59,218 nucleotides of DNA, taken from assembly GCA_045656145.1 (NCBI GenBank), contig JAZOQP010000016.1:1-59218 (forward strand), read 5' to 3'. Below, piece after piece: positions 35,579-45,700 of the stretch. The position numbers and the translations under genes were made by a program. Source of the DNA: SIG565 sp045656145. GTDB lineage: Bacteria; Bacillota; Clostridia; Oscillospirales; Acutalibacteraceae. The notes beneath the pieces are model-generated. The model saw only the letters and a program-made list of their open reading frames with translations. It was not told the origin of the DNA and did not search any database. Positions within the stretch are counted from its first letter, which is position 1. Each line of letters begins with the position of its first letter.

Positions 35579-35681
35579 TGGTCGAGGTGACAGGGTGCGG
35601 GTGTCCGGTGGACACCTCTGTGCAAAGCACAGAAGCACCGACCGAGGCGGGAGCCGAGACCTCGAACCTGCGGCAATCTAA
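35579..35681 (-). pseudogene. tRNA-Pro-like 3' fragment, interrupted; left island junction
   Basis: Minus-strand reading gives TTAGATTGCCGCAGGTTCGAG, then a 65-base insertion, then CCTGTCACCTCGACCA. That is a T-arm (GCAGG/CCTGT with TTCGA loop), acceptor 3' strand, discriminator A and CCA. The 5' half of the tRNA is absent. The fragment resembles the copy at 58619-58664 and is taken as one border of the island. Confidence 0.65.
35595..35660. repeat. small palindromic repeat inserted in the tRNA T arm
   Basis: About 65 bases made of two hairpins, GTGTCC/GGACAC and CTGTGC/GCACAG with a 3-base AAA loop, followed by GCACCGACCGAGGCGGG. It splits the T arm of the tRNA fragment and is absent from the other two fragments in the window. 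I recall similar short sequences dispersed in Clostridia; family not named. Confidence 0.6.
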
Positions 35682-35719
35682 CTCGAAGCCTAAATAGGTC
35701 GGATAACTTGATTGCAAAA

Positions 35720-35771
35720 TAAAAAAAATCGAGTGCTCATTTCCAACCTTCAAATTGGTTATGAACACTCG
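35720..35771 (-). terminator. recombinase terminator
   Basis: On the minus strand CGAGTG...TCAT..CCAA pairs as a long imperfect hairpin (35730-35771) followed by ATTTTTTTT. It starts one base after the recombinase stop codon. Confidence 0.85.
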
Positions 35772-37247
35772 TTATGGTCGAGCAGACACGATTAAATCCG
35801 AACTTCCTTCGGACGCCTCTTCCAATTCTTTGAAGGTCACGGTTTTTGTGCCCTTCTGATAGTTGAAGACAAAATCAATGCGGTCATCGTGCAGGAAAAC
35901 TGCATTTACAAAATTGTCTATCAGTGAACGCCGGTGCTCCAGCTTTGTGGTATCAAGTTTGCGAAGTTTGTTAAAGAAGAATTTGATTTCTTTTGGGTTC
36001 AACATAGGCTTAAACATTTGCTCTTGCGCTATTGAAATCTCCAAATCTTCTTTTCTTGCTTCAAGTTCTTCTAATCTTTGCTTCGTTGAGGGAGTAAAGA
36101 TTCCGTTCTGTATTGCATCAAGCATATTTTTTATGCTCTTTTCAACCTCTCGGAGTTCTTGTTTGAGCAATGGTAACGTGGTATTTTCTCGTTTCAAATA
36201 CTCTTGAGCCATTTTAATCATTTTATCTATGGCTTCATCATCCATTAAGAACTTTTTGATTTGAGCTATTACAATATCTTCAATCCACTCTTTGCGAACG
36301 GCTTTCTTGTGGCAACCCTTACGTTTTTTAGCAGTAACGCATTTATAATAGCGGTAAATCTTATTGGTGTTACTTGTGCCACTTTCGCCAACCATAAAGG
36401 ACTCACAATGTCCGCAATATAACTTCGTTGTTAAAAGGTAATCGTCAATCGCCTTGTGGCTTGACGGTGCCTTTTTTGTTTTAGCAATCCGTTTCTGCAC
36501 TTCGTTAAATAATTCTATCGGTATGAGTGCGGGAACGCCGCCGGGTGTTATAATATCTTTGAATTTATACTCGCCTATGTAGTGACGGTTTTGTAGCATT
36601 CTTGAAATAGCGTCAATAGAGAACTTTCTGCCGATAGTGTTGCGATAGCCCTTTGCATTAAAATCGTCGGCAATTTGTTTCATGGTTTTGCCATCAAGAT
36701 AAGCGTTGAAGGCTTCAGTAACGATTGGCGCAGTTAAAGGATCGACTTCATAAAGACGGGTTTCTTTATTGATTTTATATCCCACCGCAAGAGTGCCGCC
36801 ATTGTATTTGCATTTGAGAGCATTCTCAGTCATACCGCGATTTATTTTCTGAGCAAGCTCGGCAGAGTAGTATTCTGCCATACCCTCAAACAACGCTTCA
36901 ATGACAATGCCATCCGGTCCGTCTGAAATTGGCTCAGTTGCCGATACAACACGAACACCATTCTTTTTGAGCAGGTTTTTATAATGTGCAGAATCATAAC
37001 GGTGGCGAGCAAAACGGTCAAGTTTCCAAACGAGAATAATGTCAAACATCTTCTTATGACTGTCTTTTATCATCTCTTGGAAAGCGGGACGGTTATCGTT
37101 TGTGGCTGAGTAAGCACGATCGATGTAAGTATGAAGTAAAGTAATTCCGTTTTTCTCGGCAAAAGCCGTACATTCACGAATTTGGCCTTCAATAGATTCC
37201 TCACGCTGATGGTCGCTTGAATAACGAGCATAAATTACACCTTTCAT
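35772..37247 (-). CDS. large serine recombinase (site-specific integrase)
   Basis: This 491-residue recombinase is expected to integrate and excise the island. The resolvase domain is N-terminal, with the catalytic Ser in YARYSSDHQREESIEGQ, then WKLDRFARHRYD and EYYSAELAQKINRG. A recombinase domain (GYKINKETRLYEVD, GKTMKQIADDFNAKG) and a zinc ribbon (CGHCESFMVG, then YKCVTAKKRKGC) follow, with a long coiled coil (about 355-410). ATG 37247 is preferred over GTG 37256 because of AGGTGAAAAGT spacing. It is intact and lies at the left end of the island, reading outward. Confidence 0.93.
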   Translation of the reverse strand: MKGVIYARYSSDHQREESIEGQIRECTAFAEKNGITLLHTYIDRAYSATNDNRPAFQEMIKDSHKKMFDIILVWKLDRFARHRYDSAHYKNLLKKNGVRVVSATEPISDGPDGIVIEALFEGMAEYYSAELAQKINRGMTENALKCKYNGGTLAVGYKINKETRLYEVDPLTAPIVTEAFNAYLDGKTMKQIADDFNAKGYRNTIGRKFSIDAISRMLQNRHYIGEYKFKDIITPGGVPALIPIELFNEVQKRIAKTKKAPSSHKAIDDYLLTTKLYCGHCESFMVGESGTSNTNKIYRYYKCVTAKKRKGCHKKAVRKEWIEDIVIAQIKKFLMDDEAIDKMIKMAQEYLKRENTTLPLLKQELREVEKSIKNMLDAIQNGIFTPSTKQRLEELEARKEDLEISIAQEQMFKPMLNPKEIKFFFNKLRKLDTTKLEHRRSLIDNFVNAVFLHDDRIDFVFNYQKGTKTVTFKELEEASEGSSDLIVSARP

Positions 37248-37278
37248 ACTTTTCACCTACCTTTTCTATTTTGGGGTA

Positions 37279-37333
37279 TTAGGGCCCACCCTAACAAGGT
37301 GTTTTGTGTACACAAACGCGATGCTTGCGAAGA
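37279..37333. repeat. palindrome plus repeat unit, inverted copy of 49521-49673
   Basis: TTAGGGCCCACCCTAA (37279-37294) is followed by CAAGGTGTTTTGTGTAC and CGCGATGCTTGCGAAGA (37317-37333). Read on the minus strand the order is repeat unit, spacer, CTTGTTAGGG palindrome, CCTAATACCC. This is the same order as at 49521-49680 on the plus strand. It lies in the promoter region of the recombinase, so it may bind the recombinase or a regulator, or be a transfer origin. Confidence 0.7.
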
Positions 37334-37507
37334 TGATGCCGTGCTTAAAAGTTCCGTAAATTAAGTATATCACATTTCAATAATATTGTCCATACAAAAA
37401 GTTTATTTTGTCAATAAAAGTTTGATAATATCAAATTTTCTGTTGAATGAAAGGCTTTTATGTGATATAATAATATAAATTAGAATATTTTCTGAGGAGG
37501 GTTTATT

Positions 37508-37714
37508 ATGGCTCGTTCTTATAGTAAACTTTGGAAACTTTTAATTGATAAGAAAATGAACAAAACACAGTTAAGACAATCGGCTAAAATCACAACTAAC
37601 GCAATGTCTAAAATGGCAAAGGATGAACCGGTTACTTTAGAAACGTTGGAAAAGATTTGTGGCGTTCTTGATTGTAAGATTGAGGATATAGTCGAGATAA
37701 TACCAGAGGACTAA
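37508..37714 (+). CDS. XRE-family helix-turn-helix regulator
   Basis: This 68-residue protein is a single Cro/C1-type HTH domain: WKLLIDKKMNKTQLRQSAKI, TTNAMSKMAKDEPVTLETLE and KICGVLDCKIEDIVEI. It lies divergently from the recombinase across about 260 bases, with GAGGAGGG before the ATG. The position suggests that it represses the recombinase or the island genes. Confidence 0.92.
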   Translation: MARSYSKLWKLLIDKKMNKTQLRQSAKITTNAMSKMAKDEPVTLETLEKICGVLDCKIEDIVEIIPED

Positions 37715-37851
37715 TTCTTCATAAGCATTATACCATAGTTCAAGTCCGTTTTATAGGACAGTTATTATGTTATATTTGTTTTACTTGTATCAATATACGA
37801 GCAACAATTTTGTGCCTACGGCTAAAAATTAAAGAAAGGGAGAAATAGTAT

Positions 37852-38829
37852 ATGCCAGGATTTGATTGGAATGGCAATGGAAAATCAGACGCATTTGATC
37901 ACTTTATGGATATGAAGATAATCTCAGATAGTTCAGACAATAATGTTGATTCATATTTGGAAGACAATGACACCTCTGACTATTCATATACAAGTGGAGC
38001 ATCTGGTTATGTTAGCCATGTTTCTGATAACACATACGAAAGTGTTGTAGATCCAAATATTGATTTTGCGGAACACTTAAAAAACAGCATACGCTCCCCG
38101 GAAGATGTTAAATTGGAATTAGACGCTAAAAAGAATGATGCGATGTATGCAGAAGCGAAATTGACGTTACGCGACATAAAATGCGCTTTGATATATAATG
38201 CTAAAGCAGCAAAATATATAGTTTCTGACGGAATTAAAATGGTATATTGTTTTTGCAGTATTTCTCAACGATTTATGCAAAAGAAGCGCTCTGACAACGC
38301 TAATGAGTTAAAGCAAAACAATCAAACATTTTTCTTGTTTAGAAATCCTAATTTGCAATATATGACATGGAATAACTATGAAATTGTTCCTGAATATAGA
38401 GAAGAATTTAAAAAGTTTCTAACGGCCTTAAAACAACTAGCAGCAAAAGAAAAAATAGAAGTTGAGTGCGTTGTTTATAACGGTCGTGACAATAAATACG
38501 TGCCTTTCCCTTCCAAATCGCGAAATGATTATAGTTATGGATGGACGCTTTGTGTGAGAGCAACTGCTAAGGTAGGGGTTGCATCTACAGACACTGTATC
38601 TACAACATCAACGAATCAAACTATTAAGTCTCCGCAACTCTATTCTGACAATAACAACGAACAAAGTGAAACTCCATCCAACGCTAGTGTTATAGCAAAA
38701 AGCCTTTTAGTAATCGGTTTGTGTGTTGGAGCATTGGTACTTAGCATTTCTGCAGACTTAGGTAAACTTGGCATTGGTTTATGCCTTATTGGTGCGGCTA
38801 TAGTTGGTTATCATATATTAAAGGGTTAG
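37852..38829 (+). CDS. membrane protein with N-terminal EF-hand-like loop
   Basis: This is a protein of 325 residues of unknown family. The extreme N-terminus contains FDWNGNGKSDAFDHFMDMKI, whose Asp5, Asn7, Asn9, Lys11, Asp13 and Asp16 match positions 1, 3, 5, 7, 9 and 12 of an EF-hand/dockerin calcium loop. A Ser/Asp/Tyr-rich acidic segment follows to about residue 75, then a soluble domain (about 85-240) and two C-terminal membrane helices (about 281-323; SLLVIGLCVGALVLS and GIGLCLIGAAIVGY). It has GAAAGGGAG upstream and starts the gene series after the regulator. A membrane sensor or effector role is only a guess. Confidence 0.6.
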   Translation: MPGFDWNGNGKSDAFDHFMDMKIISDSSDNNVDSYLEDNDTSDYSYTSGASGYVSHVSDNTYESVVDPNIDFAEHLKNSIRSPEDVKLELDAKKNDAMYAEAKLTLRDIKCALIYNAKAAKYIVSDGIKMVYCFCSISQRFMQKKRSDNANELKQNNQTFFLFRNPNLQYMTWNNYEIVPEYREEFKKFLTALKQLAAKEKIEVECVVYNGRDNKYVPFPSKSRNDYSYGWTLCVRATAKVGVASTDTVSTTSTNQTIKSPQLYSDNNNEQSETPSNASVIAKSLLVIGLCVGALVLSISADLGKLGIGLCLIGAAIVGYHILKG

Positions 38830-38834
38830 ATTTT

Positions 38835-39026
38835 ATGAGTGTTTTTGACAAAGATTTGTATTCTAAAAAACTTCAAGAATATTATTCTAATAATTTTGGT
38901 GAAGATGAAAACGATATTTGGTATGAGCAACCTGCGGTTAATGTTTGGGTGTTTGGGCGTGATGGTAAGATCGTTACGCTTAAAAGCCATATACTGACCG
39001 GAAAAGTAGAAGAGTTTATTGAATAA
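38835..39026 (+). CDS. small hypothetical protein
   Basis: This is a soluble protein of 63 residues, MSVFDKDLYSKKLQEYY with a C-terminal VNVWVFGRDGKIVTLKSH segment predicted to form beta strands. The ATG at 38835 starts five bases after the upstream stop; the ribosome-binding site is poor, so coupling is likely. No family is recognised. Confidence 0.6.
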   Translation: MSVFDKDLYSKKLQEYYSNNFGEDENDIWYEQPAVNVWVFGRDGKIVTLKSHILTGKVEEFIE

Positions 39027-39042
39027 ACAGGGAGTGGTCTTT

Positions 39043-39735
39043 ATGAAAAATTCTGAAATATTTTTAGAAAAATATAAACAACTTGAAGAAATCGTTCGGT
39101 CTACATATAAACTTGGAGAGGGAGACTCTATATCGTTTTATTTAAGTGGTCAATCTAAATTTAAGCGATTTGCCGATGACATTAGATACTGTCAAAAAGT
39201 TAGAAATCTTTTATGTCACGAGAAAAAAGTAAGTGACAGTTTTGCTGTTGAAGCAAGTATAAATATGATTGAGTTTATTGAAAAGTTGATAGACAACATT
39301 AAAAATCGACCTAAATGTTGCGATATTCAAATAAAATTTGCAAATGTATGTTGGCGTTCTTTGGACGATACTGTCAAAGATACAATGGCTGAAATGCGGG
39401 ATAAATTGTATACACACATCCCAATATTAAATAGTGATGGATGTGTTGTAGGTGTTTTTGATGAAAATTCAGTATTTACATATATTGCTGACGAAGAAAT
39501 TGTTGCTATAGATGAAACATTGAAATTTTCAGATATTCAGAAATATCTTTCTTTAGAAGGAAGAGAAATGGAATCATTTGTTTATGTTAAAGCAACGTCA
39601 TATGTTGATGAATTAGAAGAAAAAATCGAATCCGCTTTTAGTAAGGGCAAAAGAATAGGCCTAGCATTTGTTACGGCAAGTGGTTCGAGCAACGATCAAC
39701 TCCAAGGCATAATAACTCCGTGGGATATAATTTAA
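39043..39735 (+). CDS. putative HEPN-CBS domain protein
   Basis: This is a cytoplasmic protein of 230 residues. The N-terminal all-helical part (about 1-90) contains RNLLCH (Arg54, His59), which fits the R-N-x3-H active-site pattern of HEPN ribonucleases, with a following long helix (ASINMIEFIEKLIDNI). The C-terminal part (about 110-230) looks like a CBS pair: TMAEMRDKLYTHIPILN with GVFDENSVFTYI, and RIGLAFVTASG with LQGIITPWDII. ATG 39043 with GGGAG upstream is chosen. It could be an RNase toxin or a nucleotide sensor of the defence island. Domain calls rest on motif reading only. Confidence 0.55.
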   Translation: MKNSEIFLEKYKQLEEIVRSTYKLGEGDSISFYLSGQSKFKRFADDIRYCQKVRNLLCHEKKVSDSFAVEASINMIEFIEKLIDNIKNRPKCCDIQIKFANVCWRSLDDTVKDTMAEMRDKLYTHIPILNSDGCVVGVFDENSVFTYIADEEIVAIDETLKFSDIQKYLSLEGREMESFVYVKATSYVDELEEKIESAFSKGKRIGLAFVTASGSSNDQLQGIITPWDII

Positions 39736-39801
39736 GCGATTTATTAAATGGTACGAAATGTCCTTTTATAATATAGTTTTAAACAAAAAGGAGCAGTCAA
39801 T

Positions 39802-42699
39802 ATGAAATTAAACAATGAATATATCACACAACAAATTCAAAAAAATAACATAAAACTGCTCGGTCAAATAGAAGTATCTGATTCGGAGTATAAAGAATTA
39901 ATTGATCTTATTAGTGTGAAGGTTAGTAATTTATATATGCCAACAATACCCAATGCAGATTTGATGCTTTCATTAGCTCTTGTTCAAGTTGCCATTCGGA
40001 GATATCAGGATGGTAGATTTTGGCCATGCTTTGAAGAAGAAATTGGCTATAGCGTACCTTCTACACGTTTGAATTACATAGGGAAAATATTCTATAAAAC
40101 CATTAAGCAATATAATCTATTTGTTCCTCGAATAGATGATGGCGATTTTCAATACGTTGAATATATAAAAGCTCATGCCTTTGTTACGAATTACTATATG
40201 CAGGGTCTTTATGATTTTTCATACGCGTATTATGAAAACAACCTGTTTCGCCAATTAAATTCTGAGTCTATAGAAGAAGATTTCGAAGATTTGTCGGCAT
40301 TCATGGCGACAACATTAAACAATAAGAATGATAACATTGTTGAGTCCGATTCCAATAGAGCTGCAAAATCTTATAAACTTCTAAAATCAACAAGAACCAC
40401 ATTTGCAATTTGTGACACTAATACCATTCGAAAATTGTTTTTGCCAATTTTAAAACTCATTGATAATTATTTTTATGATAATGAGATACCTCAAATCAGC
40501 AAAAATAGATATGAAGAGGCATTTATAGAATGGTGCCGAATACAAGATGCAAAGAATAAGCAAAAAAATGAAAAACATACGAGAACCCGAAAAGAATTTA
40601 GTCACAAGCCTTACATTAGTGTCGATATTGATAAGGAGTTTTCGCACATAGTTATACCTCCCCAGAAATTCAGATATGAAGATTGTGAAGGCTATTCAAC
40701 TGCGGTCATTGAAATTAATGGTTATACAGAAAATATAGAACTTGATGTATACAAGTCATTCGGTCTTTACATAACAGAAGAAAAACACATTCCGATACCT
40801 TCTATTTTCGATTCTATTGATATAACTATTAAGACACTTTCCGAAAAACATTATCGGATACCTGCATCAAACTATAGAATTTTTGACCGTCAATGGAAAT
40901 ATAGAAACCGCTTTGATATAGGCTACAACTACATACTCGTGCGCCATGGCGTTCCGACAAAATGGGAAAATAGCCAAGATGAGATTGACAGCTATGATGG
41001 ATATAGAAAATGGAATTACTTTTCTACGAAAATTAATGAAGAATCGATTTTCTATGTAGGTAATAAACCGATTTCAATCATAGGTGAATTTTCTGCTGAA
41101 CCTATTTTCGAAAGAAAGATAGAACATTTTAGCGCATTTGATAAATCAGGAAATGAAATTGTTGTTTCAAGAGAGCATCCCGCCGTGTCTTTTGTTGTAG
41201 AAAAAGAAAAACTTAATGGCAGTGTTCTGACTATAAACAATATCAAATATTCGGTTGAATCGATTAAGGAAAAGATATGTTATGATTGGCCAGAAGATAA
41301 GAGAAAACTAGCCGTAAGCGTGCCTCTCAATGCTGTTTTGCCGATGGAGGACAAGCGATATGACGTTTTCCTTGATGTTCCAGGCGAAGGCGATAAAAAA
41401 TTGTGCAGTTATTTGCTTGTAAGAAAATTCGACTGCAGATTTAATAAACCTAGATACACTTATGATGCAACCGCGATGCTTAAAATTACCAAAGGTGATT
41501 GCCTATTTGATATCACAGATGAGTCGTGGGAAGTAGAATCAGAAACGGAAAAATCGATAACTTACACCATACCATTAGATTTGTCCCCTGAAAAGGCTGA
41601 GTTAATTCTTTATTTGTATGATGAATATAAGATCTCTATGCCCATAAGAATCTTCAAATATGGTTTTTCCGAAATATCAATGAAGAGCCAACGCGACGAA
41701 TTCATATGGTATACCGCACTCAAAGAAACATTATATGTGAAGCTTCCAGGTGCAAAAAGTGTGAGTGCATATTATGGAAAGTTAGATATGTTCATGTTTG
41801 AGGGCGCCTTAATAGCTCCGGATACCTTTAGAATTGATATTTCGGAATTCGTTCGCAAAATAAACGAAGACTCAAAAATCACCTATCATTACATCACGTT
41901 AGAATATAAGGATAATGCTAAACGAAGATTAGGACTGCCGGTTATTTATAGGCAAACAGTAATTAAACCTTATTTTAAACTTTTCCTCGATGGCGAAGTG
42001 CCCTATATTGATGTGGACATTAAAGGCAATACTAATGTTTTTGTTGATATTAAAACATTAACCGGAGACTCGGTTGTTGCTAAAAAGCCTATCGTTAATG
42101 GTAAGAACACCTTCCCAGAGTTATCGAAAGATGAGTATTATAATTTCCATCCATTTATCGAGGAAGGCGGCAAGTTCGCATTTAATACAACAAGAGAATA
42201 TATGCAACCATTATCCAATGTTGGTTGTATTGACCTTGATAATTTGGAAAAGTGCGAATTAGTAATTAGATCATTATCTGCAGAAGAGAAAATCCTTCCG
42301 CTAAACTATGAGTATCATCTTAATTTGATTGAAAAAGAGGATGATATAACCTATATCGGTTCGCTTATAGGCTTTAAAATCGAAGGTCATTCAAAGAACG
42401 GAAAACCGCGTTATGAGAAGGATTCTGAAGGAAAATTCGTTCGCAAAAAACTTGGCAAAGTACATGCGTTTGTCACCCGTATTGAGGACGAGCTGAGCGT
42501 TTCTTTGCAAGCTTTTTCATATGATGATGAAGATTGGTATTCCATGTATTACGATAAAAGTACTAAGTCACTTGTTCATATTGATGATCCTGTATTAAAT
42601 TCGAAAGAAATTGATAGATTTATTGAATTAGATGAATTTAGTGCAAACACGTCGTTTGATATTAACGTAAGTAGGATAAGAAAGCACAAGGAGTGGTAA
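39802..42699 (+). CDS. large protein of unknown fold, DruH-like by context
   Basis: This is a 965-residue cytoplasmic protein without signal or membrane helix. The N-terminal 150 residues are helical (LSLALVQVAIRRYQDGRFWP, CFEEEIGY). From about 265 on it is beta-rich, with repeated immunoglobulin-like strands (HIVIPPQKFRYED, AVIEINGYTENIELDVYK, ISIIGEFSAEPIFE). No enzyme motif is recognised. Its stop is one base before the helicase gene. An unknown ~1000-residue protein followed by a giant DUF1998 helicase is the layout of Druantia type III (DruH-DruE); homology to DruH is inferred from order and size only. AAGGAG precedes ATG 39802 and TATAAT-like bases precede that. Confidence 0.6.
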   Translation: MKLNNEYITQQIQKNNIKLLGQIEVSDSEYKELIDLISVKVSNLYMPTIPNADLMLSLALVQVAIRRYQDGRFWPCFEEEIGYSVPSTRLNYIGKIFYKTIKQYNLFVPRIDDGDFQYVEYIKAHAFVTNYYMQGLYDFSYAYYENNLFRQLNSESIEEDFEDLSAFMATTLNNKNDNIVESDSNRAAKSYKLLKSTRTTFAICDTNTIRKLFLPILKLIDNYFYDNEIPQISKNRYEEAFIEWCRIQDAKNKQKNEKHTRTRKEFSHKPYISVDIDKEFSHIVIPPQKFRYEDCEGYSTAVIEINGYTENIELDVYKSFGLYITEEKHIPIPSIFDSIDITIKTLSEKHYRIPASNYRIFDRQWKYRNRFDIGYNYILVRHGVPTKWENSQDEIDSYDGYRKWNYFSTKINEESIFYVGNKPISIIGEFSAEPIFERKIEHFSAFDKSGNEIVVSREHPAVSFVVEKEKLNGSVLTINNIKYSVESIKEKICYDWPEDKRKLAVSVPLNAVLPMEDKRYDVFLDVPGEGDKKLCSYLLVRKFDCRFNKPRYTYDATAMLKITKGDCLFDITDESWEVESETEKSITYTIPLDLSPEKAELILYLYDEYKISMPIRIFKYGFSEISMKSQRDEFIWYTALKETLYVKLPGAKSVSAYYGKLDMFMFEGALIAPDTFRIDISEFVRKINEDSKITYHYITLEYKDNAKRRLGLPVIYRQTVIKPYFKLFLDGEVPYIDVDIKGNTNVFVDIKTLTGDSVVAKKPIVNGKNTFPELSKDEYYNFHPFIEEGGKFAFNTTREYMQPLSNVGCIDLDNLEKCELVIRSLSAEEKILPLNYEYHLNLIEKEDDITYIGSLIGFKIEGHSKNGKPRYEKDSEGKFVRKKLGKVHAFVTRIEDELSVSLQAFSYDDEDWYSMYYDKSTKSLVHIDDPVLNSKEIDRFIELDEFSANTSFDINVSRIRKHKEW

Positions 42700-42700
42700 T

Positions 42701-45700
42701 ATGTTATTTAGACCATCAGAAAGTTCTAAACGAATTGTTGATTTTTATAGAAGATACTTATTGACAACTTTTTCGACTAACAAAGAAGTTTACAACAAAC
42801 AATTAAAAGAATTATTAGAGCAGGACAAGGCAATTGCCGATGGCCCTTATATCAGCATGTCCGATCCTTACAAGAAGGGAAAATCGTTAAAGGAACTTGC
42901 TGACGAAGGTATTGTTTCAAAAGAAATTCTTAAGATCAAAAACTTCCATCCCGAAAGAAAGTTGTATCTTCACCAGGAAGAAGCGGTAAGAAAAGCTAAC
43001 GATGGAGAAAACCTAATTGTTACTACCGGTACCGGTTCTGGTAAAACTGAATCCTTCTTAATTCCTGTAATCAATCAGCTTCTTAAAGAAAAAGAAAAAG
43101 GAACTTTGGATGCAGGTGTGCGCACTTTAATCATTTATCCTATGAATGCCCTTGTTAACGACCAAATTCGCCGTCTCAGAGAATTACTTTCGGAAATGGA
43201 CGGTGATAAAAAAATTACATTTGGTCGATTCACGGGTGAAACCAAGGAAACTTATAAAGACGCCAAGAAGCAATACGAAGAAATTGAGGATATAGATGTA
43301 TCGCCCCTTTGCGAAAATGAATTGATTTCAAGAGAGCAAATGCGCAATACACCTCCCAATATTTTAATTACAAACTATGCAATGCTCGAATACATGTTGC
43401 TTAGACCTGGCGATAATATTATTTTTGGCGAAACCAACTCTTCTAAATGGCAGTATATTGTCTTTGACGAAGCGCATTCATATACTGGTGCAAAGGGCAT
43501 TGAAGTCGCATCGCTTATCAAGCGTGTAAAAGCAATGCTTGATAGAGATAATATTAAATTTATTTTAACCAGTGCTACTTTAGGTGATGAAAAGTCTGAT
43601 GATGAAATTTTAAATTTTGGCAATTCATTATGTACTGCCAAATTCAGCAAAAAATCTATTGTTCGTTCTTACACTCGAGAAATCAAACCTAATCACGAAG
43701 TAGTTGAATTGAATTTTGATCTCTATAGGGATTTGGCCGAATCTATTCGAAAAAATCAAGCAGATGATACTATTAAGAGTATTATACAAAAACACAATGT
43801 TTCCTTTGATAATAGTTTGAGTTTGCAAGAGGCTTTATTTGACCTTATCTTGCACGACCAATTCTATTATCGTGTTAGAAAGGTATTATATCGTCAAATA
43901 AAAACTGTAAATCAAGTAGCCAAAGAACTATCTATGCCCGCAGATGATTTTACGGATTTTATTGCTGTTGCCTCTAATGCAATGCGTAACAACGAAAGAC
44001 TTTTTGAAGCGAAATATCATATGTTTATTCGCGGTATGGAAGGTGTTTTTGTAACTTTAAATCCTTCAAACAAACTGTTTATTAATCGTATGGAAAATTA
44101 TCGCGAAGACCCATATGATGAAGAAACAGAACTAAAGGTTTTTGAAGTATCTTTCTGTAATAACTGTAATGCCTTGTTCATAACTGGAGAGGAGCTAGAT
44201 GGTGTTTTAGTTCAAAAGTCAAAGCATTCTGATGATTACAAGCCGGAAGTGTTCTTGTTAAGTGGCGATCTTGATACCGATGACGAAGATGATAATGTAT
44301 ACTTGCTTTGTGCTAAATGCGGTGCAATAAAGAGAAAGACATCTGTAAATGGATTACAGTGTGGTCACGATGAAAAGTACCATAATAGAGTAATCAAAAT
44401 CAAAAAATCAGGCGAAGAATTACACAATTGTCCTTGCTGTCATAGTAAAAACGGCAAGCGTAGTATCTTGCGCCCTTATTTCTTAGGTACAGAGGCTGCC
44501 ACTGCGGTAATTGCAACTGCACTTTATAACGAGTTGCCTAGCGAAATCCATTATATTACTGAGGAAAAAACGACCAATCCTTTCTTGGGGAATATTATAA
44601 ACAAAAAAGAAACTGTTGAAAAATTAACCAAACAGTTTTTGGCCTTTTCCGATAATCGTCAAACAGCAGCTTTTTTTGCTACGTATTTAGAAAGCACCTA
44701 TCGTGATTCTTTAGTAAAAAGAATTATGCATCAGATTTTAGAAGAAAATTATAGCAAATTAGAAGAAGGCATGTCTCTTAAAGGCTTTGCCACGAAACTT
44801 GTAGAAAAGTTTGAGAAGAATAGTGTGTTTGAAGGTTTATCTGAAGAAGAAATAGAGAAAAAAGCTTGGATATATCTTATGAAGGAAATTTCAAACTTCA
44901 AAGCGAAGAACTCACTTCTTCGCAAGGGAAACCTCCTTTTTGAAATGGAGTTTGACATTCCTGAAATTCCAGGTTTTACCAAAGAGGAAATCACTGACCT
45001 TTTCAAAACATTGATAAGAAGTATGATGAGTGATGCAGCTGTTGCAACAGACATTAGTTTCACAAGAGCTGATGAAGAAGAGTTTTCTGCTTCGGGATTT
45101 GCTATGGGGTATGCTGACGTTACGGCTGGATATAGCTATATTAGAGGTTGGAGCCCGGAAGAAAACAAAACGAATAAAAGACTAAAATATTTGAAAAAGT
45201 TGTTGGGTGATGATGAAGCTCAGGCAAGAGAACTTTTGAGTGCAATTTGGGAATATCTTGTACATGAAAACTATGTGATTTCTGTTCCGATGGGTAAAAG
45301 AAATGCTTATAAGCTCAACGCAGATAAAATTGTTGTAAAAAGCGTTAAACAGTTATACCGTTGTTCCGAATGCAAAGCTGTTTATCCCTATAGCATCAAA
45401 GGCGTTTGCGATAAACCCGGTTGTTCCGGAAAGTTAGAAGTGTTTGATGTTGAAAAGGAATTAGTAGATGATCATTATCACAATTTATATACAACTTTAA
45501 GCGCCGTTCCTATGTCTGTGCACGAACACACTGCCCAACTTTCAAGTGCGACAGCCTATGAGTATCAAAAACATTTTAAAGATAAGAAAATCAATGTGCT
45601 AAGTTGCTCTACAACCTTTGAAATGGGTGTCGATGTCGGTTCGCTTGAAACAGTATTTATGCGCAATATGCCGCCATCACCGGCAAATTACGCACAGAGA

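Noticed and set aside
35520..35768. An 82-codon minus-strand frame ending before the tRNA-Pro fragment terminator.
   Set aside because: It crosses the recombinase terminator, the palindromic insertion and the tRNA fragment; it has no ribosome-binding site.
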